From contig JBPBQV010000001.1 in assembly GCA_050955045.1 (NCBI GenBank), positions 372,001 to 436,000 of the forward strand: DNA of 64,000 nt, read 5' to 3'. The DNA is from Mucilaginibacter_A sp050955045. GTDB lineage: Bacteria; Bacteroidota; Bacteroidia; Sphingobacteriales; Sphingobacteriaceae. Position 1 is the stretch's first letter; each line of letters starts with the position of its first letter. A program made the translations under genes and the position numbers. The notes under the pieces are model-generated. The model was not told the DNA's origin and ran no database searches. It was given only the letters and a program-made list of their open reading frames with translations. Of this stretch, positions 26,772 through 35,030 are shown in pieces.

Positions 26772-28146
26772 ATTTATTTCTAAACACAAAATCCAGACTT
26801 TCAAATATCGTCCGTTTTGCTTTCTCCAAATCAATTTTGGTATGTGCTGAAGAAACAAAACCAACTTCGTAACCAGACGGGCCAATATAGATTCCTCGGT
26901 TTAGCAATTCGCGGTGAAACATTTTGAACTTTTCCATACTTGCGGCATCAATTTCATCGGCCCGGCGGATAGTTTCTTTATCTGTGAAAGCAAACCAAAA
27001 GATAGAACCAATATGAAAAACTTTCAGCTTATAGCTTTTGGCCGTTGCATAACGCTGAATAGAATCTGCAAATTCTCCTGCTTTGGCATTCAAATCTTTA
27101 TAAAAACCAGATTTGGCCAACTCGCTTAACTGCGCAATTCCAGCAGACATTGCAACCGGATTTCCAGATAATGTACCAGCCTGATAAACAGAGCCTTCCG
27201 GAGAAATATTCGACATAATTTCTGCAGAAGAACCATAACAACCAACCGGCAAACCGCCACCGATAATTTTGCCGTAAGTTATAATATCTGGCGCAATTTG
27301 GTAATAACCTGCTGCGCCTTCAAAACCCAAACGGAAACCAGAAATTACTTCATCAAAAATGAGTAATGCTCCGTTTACCGTGCAAATTTCGCGAAGGAAT
27401 TGTAGAAACTCCTTTTCCTGCAACAACAAACCGTTATTTGCCGGAACAGGTTCAATGATAATTGCTGCGATCTGATCTTTAAATTCTTCGAAAGCTAATT
27501 TTAAAGCTTCGCGATCATTTAACGGAACAACAATCGTTTCTTCCGCAAAAGATTTTGGTACGCCAGCCGAAGAAGTTTCGCCAAAAGTTACCAAGCCGGA
27601 ACCTGCTTTTACCAGCAAAGAATCTACATGGCCGTGGTAGCAACCTTCAAACTTCAGAATTTTATCGCGTTTGGTATAACCGCGCGCCAAACGGATTGCC
27701 GACATCACCGCTTCTGTTCCGGAACTTACAAAACGCAGTTTCTGCAGATATTTATTATGCTTTAAAATGAGTTCGGCCAGTTCATTTTCCAAAGCTGTTG
27801 GTGCACCGAAAGACATGCCGTTTTGCATCGTTTCGGTTACTTTTTCGCGTACTTTTGCATTGTTATGGCCGAGAATTAATGGTCCCCAAGATCCGCAAAA
27901 ATCAATAAACTGATTGCCATCTGCATCCCAAATTTGGCAGCCATCACCTTTTTGAATAAACAAAGGCGTGCCGTAAACCGATTTAAAAGCCCGAACCGGC
28001 GAGTTTACGCCACCAGGAAAATACGTTTTGGCTTTCTCGTATAATTCGGCAGATTTTTCGCGGCTGATATCCGGCTTGCCAGCTGGATGCGCTGCTAATT
28101 CTTCTGCTTCTACGGATGAAAATCTTTTTTTTATAGAATCAAACAT
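26770..28146 (-). CDS. hemL: Glutamate-1-semialdehyde 2,1-aminomutase
   Basis: Makes 5-aminolevulinate from glutamate-1-semialdehyde in the C5 pathway. The protein has 458 residues, about 30 more than usual at the N-terminus (MFDSIKKRFSSVEAEELAAHP) before the family start SAELYEKAKTYFPGGVNSPVRAF. No internal Met offers a shorter start, so the extension is probably real. The PLP lysine is near residue 293 in YGKIIGGGLPVGCYG, and SSGTEAVMSAIRLARG is the cofactor phosphate site. Lies between hemB and the two-component system. Confidence 0.95.
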   Translation of the reverse strand: MFDSIKKRFSSVEAEELAAHPAGKPDISREKSAELYEKAKTYFPGGVNSPVRAFKSVYGTPLFIQKGDGCQIWDADGNQFIDFCGSWGPLILGHNNAKVREKVTETMQNGMSFGAPTALENELAELILKHNKYLQKLRFVSSGTEAVMSAIRLARGYTKRDKILKFEGCYHGHVDSLLVKAGSGLVTFGETSSAGVPKSFAEETIVVPLNDREALKLAFEEFKDQIAAIIIEPVPANNGLLLQEKEFLQFLREICTVNGALLIFDEVISGFRLGFEGAAGYYQIAPDIITYGKIIGGGLPVGCYGSSAEIMSNISPEGSVYQAGTLSGNPVAMSAGIAQLSELAKSGFYKDLNAKAGEFADSIQRYATAKSYKLKVFHIGSIFWFAFTDKETIRRADEIDAASMEKFKMFHRELLNRGIYIGPSGYEVGFVSSAHTKIDLEKAKRTIFESLDFVFRNK

Positions 28147-28159
28147 GTTTTATACTCCT

Positions 28160-28174
28160 GATACTTCTTTTATG
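28160..28174 (-). repeat. Dispersed word between hemL and hemB
   Basis: Minus strand reads CATAAAAGAAGTATC, 13 bases upstream of the hemL ATG. Confidence 0.65.
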
Positions 28175-28215
28175 ACACAAAATCTTAATGATACTTGCGA
28201 CTAAATACTTGTTAC

Positions 28216-29187
28216 TTATAACCAGCCTTTTTCCAAAATTTCTTTAGCGTGATAAGTTAAAATTGAAGTGGCACCGGCACGGCGAATACTTAGCAAAACT
28301 TCCATAATAGAACGTCGCTCGTCCAGCCAGCCATTTTGTACGGCTGCTTTAATCATGGCATATTCTCCACTCACATTATAAGCTGCAATGGGCAAGTCCG
28401 AATTGTCGTGCAATAACTTAATCACGTCCAAATAAGGCAATGCTGGTTTTACCATTAAAAAATCGGCACCTTCAGCTTCATCCAAACGGGCTTCAATTAA
28501 AGCTTCTCGCTGATTTGCCGGGTTCATCTGATAGCTTTTTTTATCACCATGTTTTGGGGCAGATTTCAGCGCATCCCGAAACGGACCATAAAAGGCGCTC
28601 GCATATTTTGCTGCATACGACATGATGGAAACGTTGGTAAATTTATTATCATCCAAAACCTGACGAATATAACCTACGCGGCCATCCATCATATCCGAAG
28701 GCGCAATAATATCTGCGCCTGCGTGTGCATGAGCCAAAGCCATTTTACCTAAAACTTCCAGTGTTGCATCATTCAAAATCTCGCCGTTTTCTACAATACC
28801 ATCGTGCCCGTCGGAACTATATGGATCCATCGCCACATCTGTAACGATGCAAACTTCCGGGAAATTTTGTTTTACTTCTTTTATCGCCCTTAAATACAAA
28901 CTGTTTTCCCGGTAACTTTCGGTAGCGTATTTATCTTTTAAAGATTCTTCAATGTTAGGAAACAAATCAAAAGACATCAAGCCAAGCTTTACGCAGCTTT
29001 CTACTTCTCGCAGCAAATTATCAACAGAATACCGGAAAATGCCCGGCATCGAATTTACTTCTGTCTTTTGTGCATTTCCATCTACAATAAATAATGGAAA
29101 AATCAGGTTTGCCGGTTGTAAAACCGTTTCCTGAACCATTTGCCGGATTACTTCTGATTTCCGGTTTCTTCTTGGTCGTTGGAGCAT
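28216..29187 (-). CDS. hemB: Delta-aminolevulinic acid dehydratase (porphobilinogen synthase)
   Basis: Condenses two 5-aminolevulinate molecules to porphobilinogen. From the ATG at 29187 the protein has 323 residues and begins MLQRPRRNRKSEVIRQMV, the usual N-terminus; the frame runs 17 codons further upstream without similarity to the family. The active-site lysines are in FLMVKPALPYLD and in the SYAAKYASAFYGPFRDA block. Metal-site pattern: DVAMDPYSSDGHDG, where the Cys of zinc-type enzymes is replaced, pointing to a magnesium-type enzyme. Confidence 0.94.
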   Translation of the reverse strand: MLQRPRRNRKSEVIRQMVQETVLQPANLIFPLFIVDGNAQKTEVNSMPGIFRYSVDNLLREVESCVKLGLMSFDLFPNIEESLKDKYATESYRENSLYLRAIKEVKQNFPEVCIVTDVAMDPYSSDGHDGIVENGEILNDATLEVLGKMALAHAHAGADIIAPSDMMDGRVGYIRQVLDDNKFTNVSIMSYAAKYASAFYGPFRDALKSAPKHGDKKSYQMNPANQREALIEARLDEAEGADFLMVKPALPYLDVIKLLHDNSDLPIAAYNVSGEYAMIKAAVQNGWLDERRSIMEVLLSIRRAGATSILTYHAKEILEKGWL

Positions 29188-29322
29188 GTTTCTAATTATC
29201 TTACAAAGGGCAGCTTTCAGGTAGCAGCTCAATATCAAGCGTTTACCTTTCTGCTACAACTTGTTATATTATATTTTCAGTTTATTTTTTATTTTAATTG
29301 CTATTGGGCTGATTGCTGAAAC

Positions 29323-30903
29323 TCAAAAGCTTAACCCAAAAACCGCTTCTGCCAAACCAATTTCATCCGGCGAAAAAGGCAAAGTATATTTTACGCCAAT
29401 CTCATCCAGTTTTTTTCCGGTAGATTTACCAATCGCGATGATCTGTTGATCAACATCCAATAAATTATCGGTAAAATAAGCTTCTACGTTTGATGGACTG
29501 GTAAAAATCAAAACTTCTGCGGCTGATGATTCGGCGTTTTCTTCTAGTACAGTTTCGTAAACTGGCAAATCAATCTTTTTGGTTTCTGCAGATAATGCCT
29601 GATGAATACTACGCATTGGATCTTCCGCCGCCGGAAACAACACCGTAGAACCATTAGCCAGTTTAGCAAATTCGGCACCAACATCGGCACTATCTACACT
29701 TTCGCCTACATATTCTGCCCGATAACCTAATGCACGCAAGGCACTTTCAGAACCGCTTCCCATCACCGCAAATTTTACTTTTTTGGATAATTGTGGCTGT
29801 AGTTTGAAAAAGTATTCGACACCATTTTTACTGGTGAAAAATATCCAATCTACATTTTTTAAAATATAGGAATCCAGTTTGGTAATAATTGGAACAGTAC
29901 GAATTAAAGAACGTGCTTCAATAACAGTTCCATTTTTTTCAACTGCTTTACGGAAATAACTTTGTGTAGATAAATCTCTCGATATAAAAACAGTAGCCGG
30001 AAATTTGCGCTCCGGTTTAAATTTTGCAACTACCTTTTCCGGCAAACCTACAGTTGTTGGAGATTGTGTAAAATAACGATCAGGCACGTCTTCGCCTTCT
30101 TTAGCTTTAGATGTAAAAACCTGAAAATGACCATCTTCTTTACGGCAATAACAGCCTAAAGGCAAATGGCAGCCGCCGCCAAACAAGCGCAATACTTTAC
30201 GTTCTACAGCTAAAGCTTCGGCAACTTCCGGATGGTTCAGATTTTGTAGTAACTCAAAAAGTTCCTGATCAATTTCCCGGATTTGAATAGCCAAAACACC
30301 TTGAGCCGGTGCCGGAATGAATTCTGTTGGACCAATATCTTCTACATGAAACTCGCTCAAATCCAAACCTAAACGTACAATTCCGGCTTTGGCCAGCATA
30401 ATGGCATCGTATTCTTCATGGCGCAATTTATTAATACGTGTTGGCACGTTTCCGCGCAGTTCTGCAATTTCCAGATCAGGCCGAACAGCCAGCAACTGCG
30501 CTTTACGCCTGTTGGACGATGTGCCCACCAAAGCACCGTATTTTACAGAAAACTTTTGTTTTAAATCTACACAATCCTTCAGCATTAATAAATATTCCGA
30601 AGGATCTTCACGTTCAGAAACAGCTGCAATAATTAACCCCGGCGGATTTTCGGTTGGTAAATCTTTGTGCGAATGTACTGCCAGATCAATTGTTCCGGCC
30701 AGCAGTTCTTCTTCCAGTTCTTTGGTAAAAAAACCTTTACCTTCCAGTTTGTCAAAACTCAGGTTTAAAATGCGGTCGCCTTGTGTTTTGATGATCTTAA
30801 GCTCTGCCAGAACGTTAATTTCGGCCAAACGATCTTTCACAAAATTAGCTTGCCATAAAGCTAAATCGCTTCCACGTGTTCCTATGGTAATTTTTCTGTT
30901 CAA
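29323..30903 (-). CDS. hemC: HemC-HemD fusion: porphobilinogen deaminase / uroporphyrinogen-III synthase
   Basis: A 526-residue fusion. Residues 1 to about 300 are porphobilinogen deaminase: IGTRGSDLALWQANFVKD, catalytic Asp in AVHSHKDLPTENP, and the dipyrromethane-cofactor Cys245 in FGGGCHLPLGCY. From about 305 to the end is a uroporphyrinogen-III synthase domain (VFISRDLSTQSYF, DWIFFTSKNGVEYFF, LIFTSPSNVEAYF, IAIGKSTGKKLDEIG). Together they turn four porphobilinogens into uroporphyrinogen III, so channelling of the unstable hydroxymethylbilane is plausible. Lies between hemB and hemA in the heme block. Confidence 0.93.
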   Translation of the reverse strand: MNRKITIGTRGSDLALWQANFVKDRLAEINVLAELKIIKTQGDRILNLSFDKLEGKGFFTKELEEELLAGTIDLAVHSHKDLPTENPPGLIIAAVSEREDPSEYLLMLKDCVDLKQKFSVKYGALVGTSSNRRKAQLLAVRPDLEIAELRGNVPTRINKLRHEEYDAIMLAKAGIVRLGLDLSEFHVEDIGPTEFIPAPAQGVLAIQIREIDQELFELLQNLNHPEVAEALAVERKVLRLFGGGCHLPLGCYCRKEDGHFQVFTSKAKEGEDVPDRYFTQSPTTVGLPEKVVAKFKPERKFPATVFISRDLSTQSYFRKAVEKNGTVIEARSLIRTVPIITKLDSYILKNVDWIFFTSKNGVEYFFKLQPQLSKKVKFAVMGSGSESALRALGYRAEYVGESVDSADVGAEFAKLANGSTVLFPAAEDPMRSIHQALSAETKKIDLPVYETVLEENAESSAAEVLIFTSPSNVEAYFTDNLLDVDQQIIAIGKSTGKKLDEIGVKYTLPFSPDEIGLAEAVFGLSF

Positions 30904-30987
30904 GGTTTTGCTTTTTGAGTACAGCGCAAAGGTAACTGTTTAAGAAAAATTAGTGTGGTTTATATATAGAAATGGGATTTTTTTGAC

Positions 30988-31001
30988 GATAAAAGAAGTA
31001 T
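30988..31001 (+). repeat. Dispersed word between hemC and hemA
   Basis: GATAAAAGAAGTAT in the 118-base gap, 20 bases downstream of the hemA stop. Confidence 0.7.
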
Positions 31002-31021
31002 CTGCAGGAAGAAAAACGAAA

Positions 31022-32248
31022 TCAGTTGTTGTTAGACATGATTTCTTTAGCCATACGCATCGGCACGCTGATGTATTTTTTCTCCATATAATCAATGATT
31101 TTTTCCAAAACCTCGCGGGATTGGCCATCCATGGATTGGATTTCATCTGCAAAAACAGAATCAACAGCTCGTTTACGTATTTCTTTGATTTTTTCGGGCA
31201 CTTCGCGCATCGCCAGTTCTATGCGGCGTTGTTTCAAAACCGGAATAAATTCGATGATATTTTGTTCGATGATTTTCTCCGCGTGAATCAGTTCCTGATA
31301 GCGCTCCTGTAAATTGCTTTTAGAAAGCTCGTTCAAAGTATGAACTTCGATATAATTAATCGGGAAATTTTGAACTACTTCAGCAGCTGTATCATTCGGA
31401 ACAGCCAGATCTACAATTGTTTTGCGGCCGGTTTCTCCGTTTAGCAACGTTTTGTAAATTTTTGTGGTGATGATTGGTTCTATCGAAGAAGTGCAGGTAA
31501 TAATCACATCAAAACCATGATTATAAGTTGCTAAATCGGCCAGATCATAAGCTTTACCTTTCAGTTCGGCAGCCAACTCATCTGCTTTAGATTTTGTACG
31601 GTTAAAAACAGCAAAGTTAGAATACTTGTGTTTTTGCAGATACTTGGAAATATTTTTATTTGTTTCGCCAGCACCTATAATCAAAATTCGGGAGTTTGGC
31701 GTTAAAGCCAGCTCACGCAATTTGCGGTAAGCCAAAGAAACTACTGAAATTGGGTTACGGGAAATATTGGTATCGGTATAAACTTCTTTTGCAGCTTTTA
31801 CTACACGGTTCATCACCATACGCAAATAATCACCAGTTAAATTTGCCAAACGACAACATTCGTAAGCTTTACGCATTTGGGCTAAAATTTCTTTTTCGCC
31901 AACTACCAAACTTTCCATCGAGCAGGAAGTACGCAGCAAATGATTCAGTGCTTCTTTTTCTTCATAAATGGATGCGCCTTCAATAAAAATTTCGATAAAA
32001 TGCGGACACAAACCGATTTCCATAAAACTTATAAACTTTCTGGCGAAATCTTTGTTAATTTCTAAATCTGTAGCCATTACAAACTCTACACGATTGCAAG
32101 TAGCGAGGTAAAAAATTTCGGGAATGTTGAAATGAACTTTAGCCTCTTGCAGCTTCTCGGCCAAATTTTCCTGACAGATAACCAGTTTACCTAGTTCTTT
32201 CAGTTCGATTTGTTTGTGTGTAAAGGCAATAACTTTTAAGTATTTCAA
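31022..32248 (-). CDS. hemA: Glutamyl-tRNA reductase
   Basis: First step of the C5 heme pathway: reduces glutamyl-tRNA(Glu) to glutamate-1-semialdehyde with NADPH. The start is taken as TTG at 32248, giving 408 residues beginning (M)KYLKVIAFTHKQIELKELG, the normal N-terminus; an ATG at 32320 would add 24 unrelated residues and would lie upstream of a promoter box at 32272-32279. The catalytic Cys is in FYLATCNRVEF, followed by SMESLVVGEKEILAQ and the Rossmann block ILIIGAGETNKNISKYL. The gene heads the heme block and is divergent from the DoxX-like gene. Confidence 0.93.
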   Translation of the reverse strand: MKYLKVIAFTHKQIELKELGKLVICQENLAEKLQEAKVHFNIPEIFYLATCNRVEFVMATDLEINKDFARKFISFMEIGLCPHFIEIFIEGASIYEEKEALNHLLRTSCSMESLVVGEKEILAQMRKAYECCRLANLTGDYLRMVMNRVVKAAKEVYTDTNISRNPISVVSLAYRKLRELALTPNSRILIIGAGETNKNISKYLQKHKYSNFAVFNRTKSKADELAAELKGKAYDLADLATYNHGFDVIITCTSSIEPIITTKIYKTLLNGETGRKTIVDLAVPNDTAAEVVQNFPINYIEVHTLNELSKSNLQERYQELIHAEKIIEQNIIEFIPVLKQRRIELAMREVPEKIKEIRKRAVDSVFADEIQSMDGQSREVLEKIIDYMEKKYISVPMRMAKEIMSNNN

Positions 32249-32271
32249 GGCCGCTGTTTCTATAAGACTGA

Positions 32272-32279
32272 CAAAAGTA
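32272..32279 (-). promoter_or_regulatory. hemA promoter -7 box with nearby palindrome
   Basis: The minus strand reads TACTTTTG, an exact -7 box, 24 bases upstream of the TTG start. GCTGA/TCAGC arms at 32293-32306 lie just upstream and could bind a regulator. No clear -33 box is visible. The box favours the TTG start over the ATG at 32320. Confidence 0.5.
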
Positions 32280-32407
32280 ATCACAGCGACCAGCTGATAT
32301 GTCAGCACTTTGTCAAACACAATTATTTAGAATGGGTTTAAATTGAAGCTAAATTTAAAAATTACAATCGGTTGATTGTAATTCTAATTAAGCTTCACGC
32401 TTGCAAT

Positions 32408-32782
32408 ATGTCAAATTTGAAAAAAGTCAGTTTAGTTCTTTTAGTCGCTTTATACCTGATTGCAGGTAGCAACCATTTTGTGCATCCCACAGTTTATTTA
32501 AAATTAATTCCGCCTTATCTTCCTTTTCCGCAAATTTTAAATTCACTAGCCGGTTTTTTTGAAATTGCTTTTGGGCTAATGCTTGTCTTTAGATCAACCC
32601 GAAAATATGCCGTTTATGGAATTATTTTAATGCTGATTGCTTTTGTTTCAGTACATATTTACATGCTCCAAATTGCTCCTTTTATGTTAGGAAAACTGCT
32701 GGTTACCAAAACCGCAGCCTGGATTCGGTTACCACTGCAAGCCGTTTTAATTGCGTGGGCTTACTGGCACCGGAAAGATTAA
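32408..32782 (+). CDS. DoxX-like small membrane protein
   Basis: A 124-residue protein beginning MSNLKKVSLVLLVALYLIAGSNHFVHP with four hydrophobic spans, including PPYLPFPQILNSLAGFFEIAFGLML. The pattern fits the DoxX/DoxD-like family of small membrane proteins of uncertain function. The frame extends 12 codons upstream, but the shorter ATG matches family N-termini and places the first span correctly. It stands alone and is divergent from hemA. Confidence 0.8.
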   Translation: MSNLKKVSLVLLVALYLIAGSNHFVHPTVYLKLIPPYLPFPQILNSLAGFFEIAFGLMLVFRSTRKYAVYGIILMLIAFVSVHIYMLQIAPFMLGKLLVTKTAAWIRLPLQAVLIAWAYWHRKD

Positions 32783-32803
32783 TTTTGAATCAAATTTTAG
32801 GTT

Positions 32804-32858
32804 GATAAAAGAAGCATGGTTTTTCTGTCATCCTGAGCGGAGCCGAAGAATTCTCTTG
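32804..32858 (+). repeat. Dispersed word followed by a TGTCATY-type repeat
   Basis: GATAAAAGAAGCAT (32804-32817, with ATTTTAGGTT before it) and, nine bases later, TGTCATCCTGAGCGG with GCCGAAGAATTCTC (32826-32858). This pairing of the two repeat types is also seen at 18516 and 23394. Confidence 0.7.
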
Positions 32859-32940
32859 TTTTGATAAAAAAACCGACGAAATCAAATTTAGCAAACTGAT
32901 TTTCAGAAACTGACAATATTTAACTTTTCTTATTTAACAA

Positions 32941-32974
32941 CGAAGCACATTTAAAATTAATTAAATGTGCTTCG
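32941..32974. terminator. Perfect 14-base inverted repeat after the pyruvate oxidase gene
   Basis: CGAAGCACATTTAA and TTAAATGTGCTTCG flank a 6-base loop. It lies 20 bases after the stop of the minus-strand gene at 32994, between convergent genes. There is no strong T run, so a terminator is likely but not certain. Confidence 0.6.
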
Positions 32975-32993
32975 AACCAATTGAAAACATTCC

Positions 32994-34733
32994 TTATATC
33001 ACATCCTTAATATGCTTGTAATTAGATTTTACGGTATCGATAACTTCATCAATTTTACCATCCATAATCAGTTTGCCCATGGCTAAGGCCATGCCTTTTA
33101 CTTGTTTAAACTCAAGTTCCGGTGGCATGGAAAGTGCGTTTGGATCTGTCATCACGTTAACCAGAACCGGGCCTGGCGTAGCAAAAGCCTGCTGGATAGC
33201 TTGCTCCACATTTTCCGGATTGCTTACGTTGATGCCTTTAATACCGAAAGCTGCGGCTACTGCACCAAAATCCGGATTTAGCATGTCGGTTTGCCAATCG
33301 GGCAGACCGGCAACTTCCATTTCCAGTTTGACCATGCCTAATGATTTGTTGTTGAAAACGATCAGTTTGATGGGTAATTTATATTGAACGATGGTTGCCA
33401 GATCACCCAAAAGCATCGATAAGCCGCCGTCTCCGCAGAAAGCAATTACCTGCCTGTCTGGACAAGCCAGCGCGGCACCAATAGCTTGTGGCATGGCGTT
33501 GGCCATAGAGCCATGATTGAACGAACCGATCATGCTTCTTTTACCGGTAGAATTGATGTATCGTGCGCCCCAAACACAGCACATTCCGGTATCCATAGTG
33601 AAAATAGCATTGTCATCAGCCAGTTTATCAATAGTAGAGGCCAAAAATTCCGGATGAATAGCATCAGTTTTACCGTAATCATCCACGTAAGTTTGTGATT
33701 TGTTTTTTACTTTTTCGTAAAAATCCAATTGCTCTTTCAGGAAATCATCGTCATTTTTGGTTGATAAAAGAGGCATCAGCGTTTGCAGCGTGTGTTTGAT
33801 GGATCCACATAAACCCATTTCCAGCTTTGCACGGCGGCCCAAACGTTCAGGTTTTGTGTCGATTTGCACAACCTTGTTATCCGCGGGCATAAAATCAACA
33901 TAAGGAAAATCGGTACCCAGCAAGATCACCAAGGTTGATTTGTGCATACTGTTGTATGCAGAAGGTAAACCCAGCAAACCTGTCATACCAATCTCATAAG
34001 GATTATTATGCTGGATTTCCATTTTACCACGGTAAGAATAACCCACCGGGGCCTTAATTTTGGCTGCAAATGCTACCACTTCATCATGCGCGCCGGTGCA
34101 ACCAATGCCACAGTAAATGGTAATTTTATCGTGGGCAGCAATCAGCGTGGCTAAATCTTGCAACTCTTTGTCGGACGGGCGTGTAACCGGTTCCGGATTG
34201 TAAAAGTGCATAGAGGTTACACTTTCTTCGGCATCTTTTTCGGTAACATCGCCTGGCAAACCAATTACGGCCACACCTTTGCGCTGCGTGGCGTGCTGGA
34301 TGCCGGCCTGCAACATGCGCGGCAACTGCTGCGGTGTAATGGCAATTTGGTTGTAATGGCTGCAATCATCAAATAGTTTGATGGTATTGGTTTCCTGGAA
34401 ATATTCGGTGCCAAATTCTTTCGACATTATGGTAGAGGCGATTGCCAGAACCGGTGCTGCAGAGCGGTGTGCATCATACAAACCATTAATCAAATGTACA
34501 TGGCCGGGGCCGCTGCTACCGGCGCAGCAGGCCAGTTCGCCGGTTAACTGCGCTTCGGCACTGGCGGCATACGCACCCGCTTCTTCGTGGCGGACATGTA
34601 TCCACTGTAATTTACCGCTGGTACGAACCGCATCATTTACGTTATTTAAACTATCGCCGGTAACGGCATATATTCTTTTTACACCAGCTTCAGAGAGCAT
34701 TTCTACAAGCTGGTCTGCTACTTTTTTTGCCAT
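32994..34733 (-). CDS. poxB: Pyruvate dehydrogenase (quinone) / pyruvate oxidase, ThDP-dependent
   Basis: A 579-residue thiamine-diphosphate enzyme of the pyruvate oxidase class. The ThDP-activating Glu is in HVRHEEAGAYAASAEAQ (residues 47-61), the FAD-domain region lies in the middle (IYCGIGCTGAHDEV, VVQIDTKPERLGRR), and the ThDP/Mg motif is FCGDGGLSMLLGDLAT followed by FNNKS. The length and C-terminal tail (KLIMDGKIDEVIDTVKSN) match PoxB-type quinone-linked enzymes, which oxidise pyruvate to acetate and CO2. Acetolactate synthase is the alternative but is less likely. The dispersed word occurs inside it at 33532-33544. Confidence 0.87.
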   Translation of the reverse strand: MAKKVADQLVEMLSEAGVKRIYAVTGDSLNNVNDAVRTSGKLQWIHVRHEEAGAYAASAEAQLTGELACCAGSSGPGHVHLINGLYDAHRSAAPVLAIASTIMSKEFGTEYFQETNTIKLFDDCSHYNQIAITPQQLPRMLQAGIQHATQRKGVAVIGLPGDVTEKDAEESVTSMHFYNPEPVTRPSDKELQDLATLIAAHDKITIYCGIGCTGAHDEVVAFAAKIKAPVGYSYRGKMEIQHNNPYEIGMTGLLGLPSAYNSMHKSTLVILLGTDFPYVDFMPADNKVVQIDTKPERLGRRAKLEMGLCGSIKHTLQTLMPLLSTKNDDDFLKEQLDFYEKVKNKSQTYVDDYGKTDAIHPEFLASTIDKLADDNAIFTMDTGMCCVWGARYINSTGKRSMIGSFNHGSMANAMPQAIGAALACPDRQVIAFCGDGGLSMLLGDLATIVQYKLPIKLIVFNNKSLGMVKLEMEVAGLPDWQTDMLNPDFGAVAAAFGIKGINVSNPENVEQAIQQAFATPGPVLVNVMTDPNALSMPPELEFKQVKGMALAMGKLIMDGKIDEVIDTVKSNYKHIKDVI

Positions 34734-34846
34734 TATATTTTTTAGTTAAATGGAATAATTTTTCTATTTTCTTAAAGAACCCGATTAAGTAAGTTGTGGT
34801 TTTAAATAAATTATAATCAGCCAGTAACGAAGCTGATAGATAGACG

Positions 34847-34930
34847 CTTTGCTGCGTGAGGGATAGTAGCGGAAAGCCCGCAGCGCAGCGAGGACTTGCA
34901 GCGGATAGCCCGACCCGCAGGGGCACGCCC
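34847..34930. repeat. GC-rich dispersed intergenic element
   Basis: A GC-rich island in an AT-rich 297-base gap (34734-35030), with GCGTGAGGGATAGTAGCGG, GCAGCGCAGCGAGGAC, and GCAGCGGATAGCCCGAC followed by GGGGCACGCCC. The sub-units GCGGAAAGCCCG and GCGGATAGCCCG repeat the same theme. From memory, very similar strings are common in Bacteroidota intergenic regions. Function is unknown; it may fold into a stable RNA or DNA structure. Nothing else but one copy of the dispersed word (34958-34972) is seen in this gap. Confidence 0.65.
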
Positions 34931-34957
34931 AAATCATTTTTCTTCAGATTTTAGGTT

Positions 34958-34972
34958 GATAAAAGAAGTATT
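34958..34972 (+). repeat. Dispersed word, full consensus
   Basis: GATAAAAGAAGTATT preceded by ATTTTAGGTT, 28 bases after the GC-rich element and about 59 bases before the Uma2 remnant. Confidence 0.8.
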
Positions 34973-35030
34973 GCTAAAAGAAAAGCTTTCAGTTTTTTAT
35001 CATTATTTTTGGTAAATAACAATACCTTTT

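Noticed and set aside
29188..29238. A longer HemB with MILSCYLKAALCKIIRN at the front
   Set aside because: The residues are unlike the family, and the ATG at 29187 gives the standard start.
34126..34376. Overlapping short frames rich in His/Arg/Ala within the pyruvate oxidase gene
   Set aside because: They arise from the codon usage of poxB in other frames and show no start signal or similarity.
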